Of a stretch of 64,000 bases of DNA, positions 49,307-60,972 are shown piece after piece. Under the pieces are notes generated by a model that was given only the letters and a program-made list of their open reading frames with translations, was not told the DNA's origin and did not search any database. Made by a program: the position numbers and the translations under genes. Each line of letters begins with the position of its first letter. The first letter of the stretch is position 1. This DNA is from Gloeophyllum trabeum ATCC 11539 (Eukaryota; Basidiomycota; Agaricomycetes; Gloeophyllales; Gloeophyllaceae), in NCBI RefSeq assembly GCF_000344685.1, contig NW_006920417.1, forward strand, positions 1,038,555 through 1,102,554, given 5' to 3'.

Positions 49307-51530
49307 ATGCCGACTATCTCTTATTGTACCGTCGTTCGTCATGCTGCCGAAGGATTTACACTGGTTCTGAATGCCTGCCACCGTCTTGTCGTGGATACAC
49401 CTTCGGATGTCGTTTACCCGGCGAAAGGTCGATATCCGGCAGAGCTGGATGTGCACCTGCCGCGCTCCCTGGTCCTCACGTTCATGGGCTTTGTCGACGG
49501 GTCTAGAGTTGCCAGTGATCTTGTTGAATCTTCAGCGCTGGTTGCCCATTTCCATCGGTATCTCTCAATGGCAGGTGGACGGTGATGACCCTTGCTGCGG
49601 ACCCTTATCCACCTTTATGACAGAACGCGGAACAGCTGGGTGTCGATAATCTATCTGGAGTCTACGCGTCCGACAAAGACGCGTTGCCGCAACGCAGGTA
49701 TACATCCCACGCCCTACCACCTCAACTAACGACCCTCAGCAGTTACGCTCACGTCTTCGCGCCCTGTGCCGCTCGACCAGCCTTTCCCTTCTGTTACACT
49801 GGATTCTATCGAGCTAGTATACAACTGGAGATTCTCTGGAGTCACGGATGGTATTTCCGACAATTGCTTAACGCAGTGGGCCCAGCTCACTAGTATACTA
49901 TTGGAAGCGGAACCGTTCTCGCCACAGCTATTCTTGCCCTTTGAAACAGCCCTAGACCAAGTCTCTCGGCAATTCGTATCCACACATCTCGTCTGGTAGG
50001 ATTGACCCTTGGTCTGGCATTTGGGGACTAATCCCTCACAGTCGTTATCCTTTAATCTTCGGACCTTGGAGATCGGTTAGTGATTGCTCGGACATGTGGG
50101 CTACATAAACTGGACGTTGGCTGCAGAAACTGGATTCAGAGATGCACTTTACACCCTCCATCGCACGGTCTGTTCTCAATATTGTCGAGCGGTCTCCCAA
50201 CCCCATATTTCAAAAGAAGTGCCGACGGATCCTCAAGGTACCAGCTGTGTGGATACACGGTTTCAGTGCTTATCTGCCCCCGTAGCGCTTCCGCAGTCGA
50301 ATGCAGAGCATCACCGCGGCTCGGATTGAGACACTCCATCGTCTCCTAGAATCGTGCGGTGTTGAAGATATAGTACCTCCCCCTGATCTTCCTGAAGACT
50401 ACGGCAGCGCCGAAGCTATCTGCCAGGCGATGGGAAGGCTCTTTGCCCAAACCATCCGCCCTACTCGCTTCAAAGTCTGTCGATATATGCGCGATAAATA
50501 AAAGCTGACATTTGTTGCAGTGTACTATATCTGGTTTCGGTGCTGCGGACAAACCGGACGACGCATTCTCGTTAATTCAGAGTCCCTCGGCTCATCTAGG
50601 GGCAGCGCTGTCTGATGCAGATCCCCCCGGGCTCCTTTGGGACGCCGCTGATTCCGACTCTCCTCGTGCTTTTGCTTCCCCAGGTGGATGTGATTCTGAA
50701 GACCTTTGGCCCGACGAAGAACTTAAGCTGTTGTCTGCTTCGCAAGATAACGTCTGCCACGAGGATACCATGCTTGAACATGCGGATGCGAGTGAAGCTG
50801 TAGCGCGTCATGGGTGCTTCGACGATGATGGCATGCTTTGGGAAGAAGATATGGAGTCTCCTGTGTCCTCGCAGGATTCTAGTCATGATTCCCAAGGTGG
50901 GTGTGCTCCGGACAGAGTTCCGCGGAGGTGAGGTACTCAACGTGGTTTGGGATAGGAGGGTGGTTGTCCGACGTTCTTCTCAGTCCCCGCCCGCATGCAA
51001 CTGGGACTGTTTCAGATGTTCTCTGTTCTCCCGCGCTAGACATCGCATTCATAAAGGACTGGCTTCCAGAAGAGTCGCCCGTAGAGCGCAACGAGTCGCC
51101 CAACATCTGGCAGGAAGACTGGATGGAATACGATCTGGTTTCTGGTCAGCTTCCGGTGTACTCGCCCTCTTATGCCTCAGAAGTCGTAGGAACAAAGGCA
51201 CCCCCCATGTCTCTCACTTCTCTGGTACCTTCGGATCTTGCGCCTCCTTCACGCGTAGTTTCGGAGCCTGGATATGCCTTTGAAGACCTTGATGTCCAAG
51301 AAGAGCGAGACGGGGCGGAACCCGGGACGACTTACCTTGGTTTGAGGGATCTCGAAGACGAATTCGACCTCGGCAGTTCTGGAATGCACCTGGTTCGGCG
51401 ACATAATGCTTTTCCTGGCAGCCCCTCGACCTCCGTTCCTTTGTTATGTGCCCCGGATGACCTTCCAAATGTAGACCCTGACGTCGTTCTCAACTTTGAT
51501 GATGGATGGGTACCGGTGTTGTCTGCGTAA
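49307..51530 (+). CDS. Multi-exon gene of unknown function
   Basis: The start is probably MPTISYCTVVRHAAEGFTL at 49307 (alternatives nearby). Coding-like pieces in order are LVLNACHRLVVDTPSDVV, LDSIELVYNWRFSGVTDGI, AAETGFRDALYTLHRTVC, IETLHRLLESCGVEDIVPPP and an acidic C-terminal half (DVLCSPALDIAFIKDW ... EDLDVQEERDGAEPG) ending VPVLSA at 51530. Two junctions are clean: the intron from GTCTGTCG to TTGCAG before CTISGFG at about 50519, and 50900-51016, which joins DSQ to DVLCS. Others could not be resolved, so the model is approximate. No known domain is recognised. It diverges from PKC1 across about 200 bases. The weak codon pattern suggests a fast-evolving, lineage-restricted protein. Confidence 0.5.
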
Positions 51531-51856
51531 ACGACATGTCGTTCCTCATCATGTTTCTTTTACCTGTCGAATTGCTGGCGCGGGTCGGGCGTACGCGTAA
51601 TGATCGGGCTGAGGCAATACAAACGATATAAGCGTTACGTAATAGCCCACTAGTACGTCAATACAGAGGTTGAAACTCCGACACTCCGCCGTGAAAGTCG
51701 CCTCGCGATGGCGGATGCTCCGTAGAGACAACTACAGCATCGCGTACTTACTCCTGCTGCAACTGGATCTTTGCCGTCTTCACTCGCCCCGTTCCCCACC
51801 CTTTGCGGAGTGTGTCTTCAGCTCCTCCTCCTCATCTGTGACTTTGTTGCTGCACA

Positions 51857-52568
51857 ATGCATCCCGCCAAGCTCAAGAAGATCGACATCAGCGTGAGTCT
51901 CTTTCGCCTGTGGTTGTATATTCGTTTCGCGCCATCGGGATATTTCGATGTGGCTCACTCGGGATTTGAATGGTTGAGTTGGAAAATACTTACGGATATG
52001 TATTGCTTGCAGACCTTGTCGGAGGAGGAGCAGAAGCTCTTCCGACTGTATGGTAAATTGCCCACCCACAAGAATGTCCTCACCAAGATGCAGAAGGTGA
52101 GCATACATCGACTGATATTGACTTGGCCATCCTTCTGACAAGCCGACGTTCTTGCCTTCTCCATCGCCCCCTCATCTCCAGGATCGCAAGTACTTCGACT
52201 CTGGTGACTATGCTCTGTCCAAGGCAGGCAAAGCCCCGCAAAATACGGTCGGCACTGCGATCCCCAACCCTGAGAAGTAAGCCCGCGCGCCGCTCTTCCT
52301 CCCGCCTCGTGTTCCTGACTAAGGCTAATCGGATCCCATCAGCATCCCGCATGCGTCCTCGCCCTCGGCCACGCACCCGTCCCTCTCGGTATCGCCCACC
52401 AACAACGGAGCAACGAGTCCCGTGAAGGAGAGCGCGCTTGCTCAGGGCGAGTCCGCCGAGGAGCCCGCTGCCGCTACGGAGGAGGCTGCGGAGGAGAAGG
52501 AGGATGTCCCCGCTGACCCTGCGGCTGCCGAGGAAGAGCCCAAACCTGCTGAAGCCATGGAGGAGTAG
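51857..52568 (+). CDS. IGO1: Endosulfine-family PP2A inhibitor
   Basis: Four exons (51857-51892, 52013-52096, 52182-52276, 52343-52568) join exactly in frame to 146 residues. The conserved endosulfine core reads LSEEEQKLFRLYGKLPTHKN, then KYFDSGDYALSKAG. The serine of FDSGDY is the site phosphorylated by the Greatwall/Rim15 kinase, after which the protein inhibits PP2A-B55. In yeast Igo1/2 act downstream of TORC1 and PKA to allow quiescence and sexual entry. The C-terminal 60 residues are Ala/Glu/Pro-rich and disordered, longer than the core requires. Start MHPAKLKKIDIS is the first ATG in frame. Confidence 0.94.
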
Positions 52569-53402
52569 TCGCTGATCTTGCGTTTGCCATTGACGACGCT
52601 GCAAGTGCGTCTAGCCGTCACGATATGTGCGCCTCTGCCTCCGCATCTGCTGTAACATGACCGGAGGGTCCGAGCTTCGCGCGACACATCTCAAATGTTC
52701 GGACCGCGTACAAGCCTCACCAGTCGAGAAACGTGTATGTACGATGTGTAAGTTTAATGACCCGCGGTAGCCCTACATGGAATTGTACTTTGTATAATGT
52801 GCGTCTTTGTCCTCGTATTGGTGTCGGGCGTGAGTTCCCGCGGCGCTCCCAGGTGAGATTGTACGAGATACAAGTCGCCATGGACGGATCAGGACATTGC
52901 CTGCGAACTCCCTAGATATATTCACCATATATCTCAAGGATTAGTTGTGTCCAGAGGAAACAGCTCCCTGCAGCTGTAAGCGCTCCCACCTGCCCCTGAA
53001 ACTTTGAAGGACTACACAAACCACTGCCTGACGGTTCATAGCACCTTGATGTTCAGAATATAGATAAAGCATCACTGCAAGCAGTTCAGGTCGCGAAGGC
53101 TAGCTGCAGACGAAGGAACGGCAGGTTCGAAGACATCCCAGAAATCGTTCTGGAAGCAACACATCGTCAGTGATCACTGAAGCTGGCGATACCTAGGCCT
53201 GTAACTGTGGCAGAATATCTTGCTATCCGTCAGACCGTAGAAGCCTTGAAGCCTTCTTAGGCACTCCTCGTCCGACGCCGCTGTGGCTCTGAAATCATGC
53301 ATACCCTCGTCAAGTGTGGCAACCATAAAACCCTCGAATGAAATAAACCCGACGAAAAAAGCGGTAATAAATACACTGGTGAATTTTACTTCTCTCCGCG
53401 GC
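52569..53402. other. Intergenic between convergent IGO1 and lipase
   Basis: These 834 bases hold both 3' untranslated regions. Only short frames without motif are present. A near-palindromic ATATATTCACCATATAT lies around 52916-52932. Nothing else was recognised. Confidence 0.4.
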
Positions 53403-54675
53403 CTAGCAGAATATCGTGCCGATCGAGATCCCCTCGTACGGGCCCAGGTGATCGAGGATGTCGCCCGAGAAGATGTTCGGCACGGTCTTGATCGTGCAAT
53501 GCGAGTCCGTCGCGTCGTCCTCGCCTGCCCGGTGTCGTCAGCAATCTACGCATAAAAAAAGGGGGGGGAGACGAGACTCACCGGAACACGCGACGGCGTT
53601 GCCGGGCGAGACGATGTGGATCTCGCCCGCGGGGTGCTGGAAGCCGAGGAAGCGCCCGGGCACGATGGGGATGATGTCCTCCTCGTTGTTGATGTGCTTG
53701 AAGTTCTTGATCTACGGGTGGGTCGAAGGTCAGCACCGGAGTAGGGTGAGGAGAAGAATTGGGGACGGGGCAAACGGACCTTGGAGTCGAAGTACGCCGC
53801 CCACTCGGGGTTGCCGACGCGCGGCTTCCCGTAGGTGATGCCCTTGACTGTTACGTCGCTAGGCAGGTTAAGGTAGAGGAATAGCGTGTCCAGCTCCGCG
53901 AGTGCGCCGCCGAGCGAGTGGCCCACCTGTGTCAGCACCACTTAGCCTGTGTTCTTCGTGGCGGCAGGAAGAATGAATGCATGGATACGCACGGTGGTGA
54001 CAGTCTTGACGTTCTCAGCCGCGAGCAGGCGCTTCACCTCGGCGAGGATGGGCTTCGCGGTCTTCGCGTGCTCCTGCGCGAACCCGGAGTGCACCTGGAT
54101 GCCCGTCGAGTCGGTGAGCCCTGGGAAGAGCGAGGTGTCGAGGTCGTCGAGGATGATGTTGCCGTCGGTGAGGACGGAGAGACTTGAGATTCGGTTAGTT
54201 AGTGACAGAGCGTAGTAGAGCGAGGGCTTACAGTTGTGTGGGGTCCGTGCCCTCGTGCGCGACGACGACTGTTTGTTGGCTGGGGAGGTAGCCGACGAAA
54301 TCTGCGAGGAGCGAAGGAGATTCAGGGACTTGCATGGAAGTAGGAGCGCGCCATACGCACAGTACTGGACGGCATTTCCATCGCCACCGTAGAGGGTAAG
54401 CTGGAAGTCCGATACGGCGCTGCACGCCTCTACGAATTCCAAGAGCTGAGTCTTAGAGTTTATCGCCGGGTGAGCGTGGACATACCACCGCATTGCCAGT
54501 TCGAGACCCCGGGGCAATACGTCGCCCTCGCAAGCTGGGTGTACGGCGCGAACGACGCAAGCTGGGCTGCGGAGAGCGCCGTGACGCTGCGGTCCTCGAG
54601 CTCGTGGACCGCGGGCGCGGCGAAGGCGCCGAGGAGGGAGGAGAGTGCCGCGAGGGAGTACAGCAGGGCCAGCAT
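53403..54675 (-). CDS. Secreted class 3 (alpha/beta hydrolase) lipase
   Basis: The start MLALLYSLAALSSLLGAFA at 54675 is a signal peptide, cleaved probably after AFA-AP. The mature part begins VHELEDRSVTALSAAQL ... FAPYTQLARATYCPG. The lipase-3 motifs are VVVAHEGTDPTQL (oxyanion region), the nucleophile elbow VGHSLGGALAELD, the acid in NEEDIIPIVPGRFLGF and the histidine in DILDHLGPYEG. Such enzymes hydrolyse triglycerides or feruloyl-type esters outside the cell. Seven or so short introns. A TATA sequence lies about 100 bases upstream. Substrate class is not decidable from sequence. Confidence 0.92.
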
Positions 54676-55492
54676 CGTGGGGACTCCGACTTGGGATCAA
54701 GGGCGTGTCCTGTGTCGGGACGGCCTATGGCGGATGGGGACGTCTTGAGCCTCGTAGCGGGCAGATTCCGTCCACAATATATATGTGTTATGCCAGCAAG
54801 GCACGGCGCCCCGGGAACCCAACCAGTAGAACAGAGCCGTTGAAACACCATGAGACAACGATATATTAGCCATTATGGGCAGCTACTAAGGACAGAGCTT
54901 CCCGCACTCATGGCTCGCCGCGTCGTGATTGGCGGGGCGGGGTGATATGCGGGTCGCGAATGCGGGGAAGAGCTTGGCTGCATGGTAGGCGGAACGCGTG
55001 ACTTGATGTTGGTGAGTTAGTTCTGTTGAGGACTGACGTGCCTGGGGAGGCCGAAAGGCGTCGGTGACGGGTTTTGCGCTCGAGACGCTCAGAGCAAGAC
55101 AGGTCAGCGTGCAGAGGATTCACCTGACGCTATCTGCGCTGCGACCATTCTGTGAAGTTCGGCGGCATTATTCGCTTAGCCAGAGACTCTGGGAAGCGCA
55201 AAGCATTTGTTGATCCGTCCAGTTTACCCCGGACAATCATCTGGGGCAGCTGTTCCTGAAACGTTCCAAGCCAAATCGTCGTCGAACGCAGCCAGAAACA
55301 ACTCGAGTTCCTCGTGGAGACCGGGAATTATCCTGTCGTGTTAGCGTCTCTTCGGGCATAGGATGATAGAGAGCATCAGCCACCGTCCACGTGCTCGCAA
55401 GGATCAGGAGCAGAGTGACACTGTCACACCTGTGACCGGACGCGTCTGATTGAGCGCGGCGTGACAACGCGACGCGTCTCTCAGCACCGACC
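54676..55492. promoter_or_regulatory. Divergent promoter region of lipase and POL12
   Basis: These 817 bases separate the two start codons. On the lipase side, ATATATAT at 54777-54784 is a likely TATA box. In the middle, GATTGGCGGGGCGGGGTG (54928-54943 region) combines a reversed CCAAT box with a GC box. On the POL12 side, two ACGCGT boxes stand just before the start (see separate entry). No gene is supported here. Confidence 0.5.
55440..55477. promoter_or_regulatory. Pair of ACGCGT (MCB-type) boxes upstream of POL12
   Basis: ACGCGT occurs at 55440-55445 and 55472-55477, both inside the longer repeat GACGCGTCT, 16-53 bases before the POL12 start. MCB boxes bound by MBF drive the G1/S expression of yeast DNA polymerase genes including POL12. 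Motifs are seen; function is inferred from known regulation. Confidence 0.6.
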
Positions 55493-57806
55493 ATGGCAAT
55501 CGACTTTTCCTCATCCACCGAGCTCCGCATCGAGCTCCTCCAATACTTCCAACACAACGAGCTTGCAGAAGAGGACCTGCTCTCTGAATGTACGTTCCTT
55601 CAGCACCTCTTCCCTGGCAGCCTTCCCTACTGTGCCCAGGCATCAAGCTCTGCCAGAACTTCCACATCACGCCCGAGAATGTCTACTACAAATGGGAGGC
55701 GCTGAACTTTAATACTGGGCGCAGCGTCAATCTATTTACCATGGACTCGGTCAACCAGATCAAGGCGGCGATCCAGCAGGACCTGGCAAAGGAGCAGGCG
55801 AAGAAGGCGCGTGCGCAGTTGAGCGGGAGGATGACGAGGGGCCGGGCGCCGGTGCTGGGCTTACCAGGCCGGATGGGTACGCCGGTGAAGAGGTCTACTG
55901 TGGGGGGTGCGCAGAGCTCAGGTGCGGGTGCGAGCGTGGCGGGCCCAAGCAAGGTCAAGTTCGTCGGCCCCAGCAGTGATCCTGCTGCTGTGAAGAAGCG
56001 CGCTTGTGAGTGTTTGCTCCTGAACATTGTCTATCTCATGTACAGAGAATGTGCTTTAGACAGGTACATGTACGAGAAAATCTCAGAGCGCAGCGAAGGT
56101 GCGGCGCGGATTGGGGCACCACACGGTACTAACTGACGCATCCCACCAGTCCTGGACGACCGCATCGACGACTTCGCAGAGCTCATCCGCACGTACTATT
56201 CCATCTCCGAATTCGGCGACCCCGGATCCTCCACAGACGTACGTGCACTTGTCTCCTTCCACCCTCCCTTCCCTTGTCCAACCCACCCACTCGATTCAGG
56301 AAGAAACCACGATAGTAGGCCGCATCGTCCCCGACGCCGAGTCCCTCTCCACGAAACTCAACGACGCCTCCGTCGTCCTCGAGACGTCCAAGATGCTTGG
56401 CTCCGGCGCGCGCGTGCCCCTCCGGTTCGACCCGTCCCTGAAGATCACTGCGTCGCCGAGTGGAGGGGAGCTAGCAGGGATCGGATTGTTCCCCGGAGCG
56501 ATTGTGGCGATGAGAGGAAGGAATGGGGGCGGGGGATACTTTTTGGTTACAGAAATCCTTAACGTGCGTCGAGATATTCTGTTTCAGTGGTGCGGACAGG
56601 GCTGAGAAAGTGTGAAACAGCTACCCCCCCTCAGAACAAGACCCGTAGACGAAGCATCAGAAACAAGTGGAGGCGACGATCCCGGATCGGTGTTCATCGC
56701 CTGCGGACCATACACACCCGACACCGACCTGGGGTACAAACCCTGGACAGACCTGCTCAAGAAGATCAAAGCCAAGAAGCCCGACGTCCTCATCCTCGTA
56801 AGCCCCTCCCGTCTCCTCCCCGTCCCCCACCTCACCCGCACCGTGCCAGCTCGGCCCCTTCATCTCCACCGATCACCCGTACATCCGGCAGGGCCTCGCG
56901 TCCTCACCGCCCGCAGAGCTCTTCCGGGACACCTTCCTCGCGCCGCTCGCCGAGTTCCTCGCCAGCGCCCCCGGGAGCGCGGTGGTGCTCGTGCCCTCCG
57001 TCAAGGATATCATCTCAGATCACGCGGTCTTCCCGCAGGCGGAGCTCCCCGCGAGCCTCATGTCCGACCCGGTCCGTTTGTACATTCCCTTCCCATGCGT
57101 CTATGAATACCCTTCCTGGCGAAAGGGGCGAGATGCTGACGAACTTGGCCATTGTTACAGCGCATCCACCTCGCGCCCAACCCCGCGCGGTTCTCGCTGA
57201 ACGGGATCACGTTCGGCGCGAGCACCGTCGACGTGCTCTTCCACCTCCGCAAGGAGGAGTACTTCAAACGCAGCCTAACGCCTGTCGACCAGCCGCAGGA
57301 CGCGATGTCGAGTCTCTGCAGACACGTCTTGCAGCAGCACAGGTAAGTTTCTCTTAACTCCTTCTTGAAATCTGAATTCAAGGTCCGGAATGCGTGCGGA
57401 TAATTGATTATTGATTATGGATGGCAGCTTCTACCCCATCTTCCCCGCCCCGCACGAGCTCGCGCACGACGTTAACCTCGACGTCTCGCACTCTGCCGGG
57501 CTCGCGCTCGATGCAGAGTGCGCGGAGGCGGCCGCGCCGGATGTGCTCATCCTCCCGAGCAGGCTCAAACATTTTTCCAAGGTGCGTTGTTATTCTTCTC
57601 TCATTCTGTGCCCCCTGTCCATTACCCACTTTACGAAAACTTACGGGTGGGTCTGGTGAATGTAGGTCGTGGAAGACACGGTCGCGATCAACCCGACTTT
57701 CCTTACGAAAGGTATATACGCCGAGATGAGGCTACCTGCCAGGAGGACGGCGGGGCTAAAGGATGAGATACTCGTGGAGCTGGCGAAGTTGGACGCAGAT
57801 TCTTGA
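55493..57806 (+). CDS. POL12: DNA polymerase alpha subunit B
   Basis: Pol12 is the regulatory subunit of the polymerase alpha-primase complex in the nucleus. The N-terminal helical domain reads STELRIELLQYFQHNELAEE, then CIKLCQNFHITPENVYYKWE. A basic Gly/Ser-rich linker with RMTRGRAPVLGLPGR follows. The OB fold includes ETTIVGRIVPDAESLSTKLN and LFPGAIVAMRGRNGGG. The inactivated phosphoesterase domain has VFIACGPYTPDTDLGYKPW, LGPFISTDHPYIRQG, VVLVPSVKDIISDHAVFPQ, ITFGASTVDVLFHLRKEEYF and the C-terminal INPTFLTKGIYAEMRLP. Eight or more short introns. Start MAIDFSSSTE at 55493 follows two ACGCGT boxes closely. Exact borders in the middle (near 56000-56130) are approximate. Confidence 0.93.
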
Positions 57807-58572
57807 GGGTATGTTTCTATTTATCTTGCGTGCGCTGCTGTCCGCTGGTGTATACCATCCGTAAATGCTGGGTATAATACATAAACATACAAATGTAAAA
57901 TCGGCTGGGGTACGTGCTTGTGAGCGGTGCTCCTGAGCCTCAGCCAGCAATACAACCCAGGTAGCTATAATCTTTTGGTTACATATAGGCCATGGGTATC
58001 TTCTGGCTCCAAGACTGTACTTACCCCAGCAGAAACATAAGTCCTGATCAAGAAATGCCTTCTCCATTTCGGATTAGGTACTAGACTTGTGACTCGGAGC
58101 AACCCCGGACATCCTGAACACTCGGGACTCATAATTGGTTGTCGCACGCGAGCCCGTCCCATGACCATGGTCGACTCGGGAACAACAGCTCGGTAGAACC
58201 TATAGTACATGTCTCACGCAACACCTCAGCCATTTCGCCCCGACTTCGGATTGTCCCCGAAGGTAAGAGTCTTGAGCGGCGAGCTGGCAAGTCTTGAGGC
58301 ATTGAAGGGGGAGCGGGCCCGCTTGTGGGTGCTGGAATACATATGGAATATATATGCAGCTCTATCATACCCGCCGCGGACAGTTATGTAGATCCGTCGA
58401 CAGGAATCGCGTACAGTGGCGTAACTAGAAGTGCCTCTCATCATTAGCAGTAAACCCCAAAATCCTAACTACGCCCGACCCAATGAATACACCTGGCATA
58501 TCATTTTATCGAAACATCCCTCGCTATTGTAGCCATCGCAGAGGCGTCCTGTATCCGGGACTACCCGATCAC
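57807..58572. other. Intergenic between convergent POL12 and acetate transporter-family gene
   Basis: These 766 bases hold 3' untranslated sequence of both neighbours. The short frame 58209-58391 has no recognisable motif. Nothing else is seen. Confidence 0.4.
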
Positions 58573-59658
58573 TCATGCCTGCTGGTCCGCAAGGACGATG
58601 GGTGGCAGGCGGATAATCTTGAGCGTCGACTCTTGCGACCAGAAGCCGGAGAACGCGCCGTAGTACGCGCCGGCCGTGGCGACGAGGCCGAGCGCGCCGC
58701 CTGCGGTGTTCAGGTGCGCATTGCCTGCCAGAGAAGCCCCGCGTCAGAATGACTACATACGGGTGGAGCTAGCTGAGGGTAAGGACGAACCGGTGAAGGA
58801 CGCGGCAGATAGGCATGTCAGTGCACAGACTGTGGAGCCGAGCGTGAAGACGGTGGGCAAGGTGGTCTTTAATGAGCCGATGCTATGTAAGATTGAGAGT
58901 CAGAACTCCGTCGGTTCCGTTTCTACGTCTCAAAGGAGAGGGGCTCACCAGAAGAGGAACGTGATGAAGCTAGAGGAGTAGCCAGGACGTCAGTGACAAG
59001 GGTAGTACTCGGATAGGAATAATATGCTTACTCCCAGATGGCGAGGAAGATACCGATGGCGTGGTTGAACTCCTCCGTGACCTCGCCGTTGACCGAATAC
59101 GCAGCGCTATACGAAGCGAACGAGCGGTCAAAATCGGCAGATAACTCGGATACAGCAGCGTCTACTCACGCAAGACCAATTTCAGGCAGGTACAGCGCGC
59201 CGTACGTGAAGTTGAAGCCGCCGTAGGTGGCGAAGACGGTCGCCGCAAACGTGTTCCCGAGGAACATCTCCCACATACCAACGAGTGTCTGCATGATACC
59301 GCCGTAGCTATTATGTCGTAATTTGTCAGCGACAATAGACAGGAACGAAGATTGTTTGGAGGACAACGTACAACATGGCGAAGACGAGGACCAGGTTGGC
59401 TGTCTTCACGCCGGCTGTGCCGAGCGTCAATAATGATGAGCACAGGAAGACAGTCCCGTATGCCAACATCCCCAAGGGGGTCTACCGTCTCATTCAGCTA
59501 TACAGCATGAAAGGACGCAGGTAATGAATACGTACGGGGTTGCCGTACGTTCGTGGGGGCGGAGGCGACGATACCTGCACGACCTGGTGGTGCGTCAGCT
59601 CCGGTGCGTAGTCGCTGCCGCTCTCGCGCTTGAGCATGCTAGAGTCGTTGTGGGACAT
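58573..59658 (-). CDS. GPR1/FUN34/YaaH (acetate/succinate transporter) family protein
   Basis: The start MSHNDSSMLKRESGSDYAP is followed by a soluble N-terminus. After the first intron comes the family motif GNPTPLGMLAYGTVFLCSSL (a variant of NPAPLGL), which opens the first membrane segment. Further segments include VGMWEMFLGNTFAATVFATY with YGGFNFTYGALYLPEIGL, FNHAIGIFLAIWE and HLNTAGGALGLVATAGAYYG. Six membrane passes fit the family, which moves acetate or ammonium and related small anions across the plasma membrane. The tail ends LKIIRLPPIVLADQQA. About six short introns. A TATA box lies about 130 bases upstream. Specific substrate is inferred only. Confidence 0.9.
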
Positions 59659-59787
59659 GTCTGCTCCGAGTGATGTATGGAAAGGAGGAGGCGGGGGCAA
59701 GGTTTTTGGCGCTAGGCCTAGTGTGAGGTGAGGGAAGGGAAGGGCTGGGGGGGAAGCACTCAAGAGAGAACCAGCCAGAGCGAATTT

Positions 59788-59885
59788 CGTTTTATAGCCT
59801 GGGACATGGAGGGAATAGGAAGCGTGGCGATATGGGGTGCTGGGTACCTGCTATCATAGCGTCCTCACGCACGGGTTAATCCGGG
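59788..59885 (-). promoter_or_regulatory. Promoter of the acetate transporter-family gene
   Basis: On the minus strand GGCTATAAAACG (59788-59799) is a good TATA box, about 130 bases before the start codon. Further upstream CGGGTTAATCCGGG (59872-59885) holds inverted CGG/CCG half-sites six bases apart. That arrangement is recognised by fungal Zn2Cys6 regulators such as those of acetate use. Binding is inference. Confidence 0.4.
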
Positions 59886-60972
59886 TTGCGCTCGCGAAGC
59901 GCGCGAGTGGGAGTTGAGTATGGAAGACATCATTCGTCCCTCGGAAAGATTCCCACTCCATGGCTTCGGTCGAGAGCCAGCGTGCGTACTGGGATCAGAA
60001 TTCACGTCAATCGAGGGAAAGATACACTCTGGCCTGGCGAGGACGCGTTAACGAGCTGTTTAAGTTAGTCTGTGTCTTTAATTGAACCGTTCAATTAAAC
60101 ACATACTATTACTGGTACAGCTCGGGGAAATCTTGAGCGTTAGTTCACCTCGCCCAGAGGCTGGTACACATCCCTGGTTCTTGGATTCGAGGCGAATAGG
60201 AGTGGTCTACCGGTCCTATCCGGGGCGCAGCGGAGCCTTTCTGGCGATAACACGAACTCATTGTCCCCGCATGTTTCGAAAGGGTCGTTAGGTCATTCCC
60301 ACTGCGCCCGATGCTCGTATGAGGCATGTGGAGTTACTTGCAACCGTGTATCAAAGACAACGTTTGGTTATCAGTATTAATAGTAGAGCTCACACTGCGA
60401 GGCTAATTAACCTGTGTTGGAAATCCGATAATCATGCGAGAAGATGGGAGCCGTGGTAAGGACAATAATAGATGAGGCATTTTGCAAACGTTCCTCCTGT
60501 TCTGGAAGCAAGACCAATCGATGTTCCCATACTAAGGAGTGCAAGTTCGGATAGCAGTTCTGCTGCAGTCACTATGTTTCTTGAATAGTACCGCAATCCG
60601 AGGCACGGAAGACTTTTGTTCTGCACGACAATGTCCGAGTGCCTTGGTCGAAGTTCAGTAGCGCTCGGACACAGCCACATTCATTGCCAAGATCATGATC
60701 AGCTTCCGGCTCCGAGGTAGTCACGGCGTGACAGGGAAGTTGTAGCCGGGAGAATATTATTGCCCCTGTTGTAGTTCGTTTTGTGGCTCTGTACATGTGG
60801 CGAACTGTACTATACGTCCCCCCATCATTATACCTTCAGTCAAGTGCAATGGCGCGATCAAACTTCTGGTAATGCGCTGTGAAGCTTGAACATACTGGCC
60901 TTTAGGGCCCCATCATAATTAACACTGCGCTCCGAATCGCCTCCGATCCAGCATTTCGTCAAGGTTTCCATC
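59886..60972. other. Gene-free stretch
   Basis: No frame here reads like a protein and no RNA gene or transposon motif was recognised. The sequence is AT-richer than the coding blocks. Confidence 0.4.

Noticed and set aside
53115..53150. tRNA B-box-like GGTTCGAAGAC
   Set aside because: It lacks the CC ending of the B box and has no acceptor stem or A box at the right distance.
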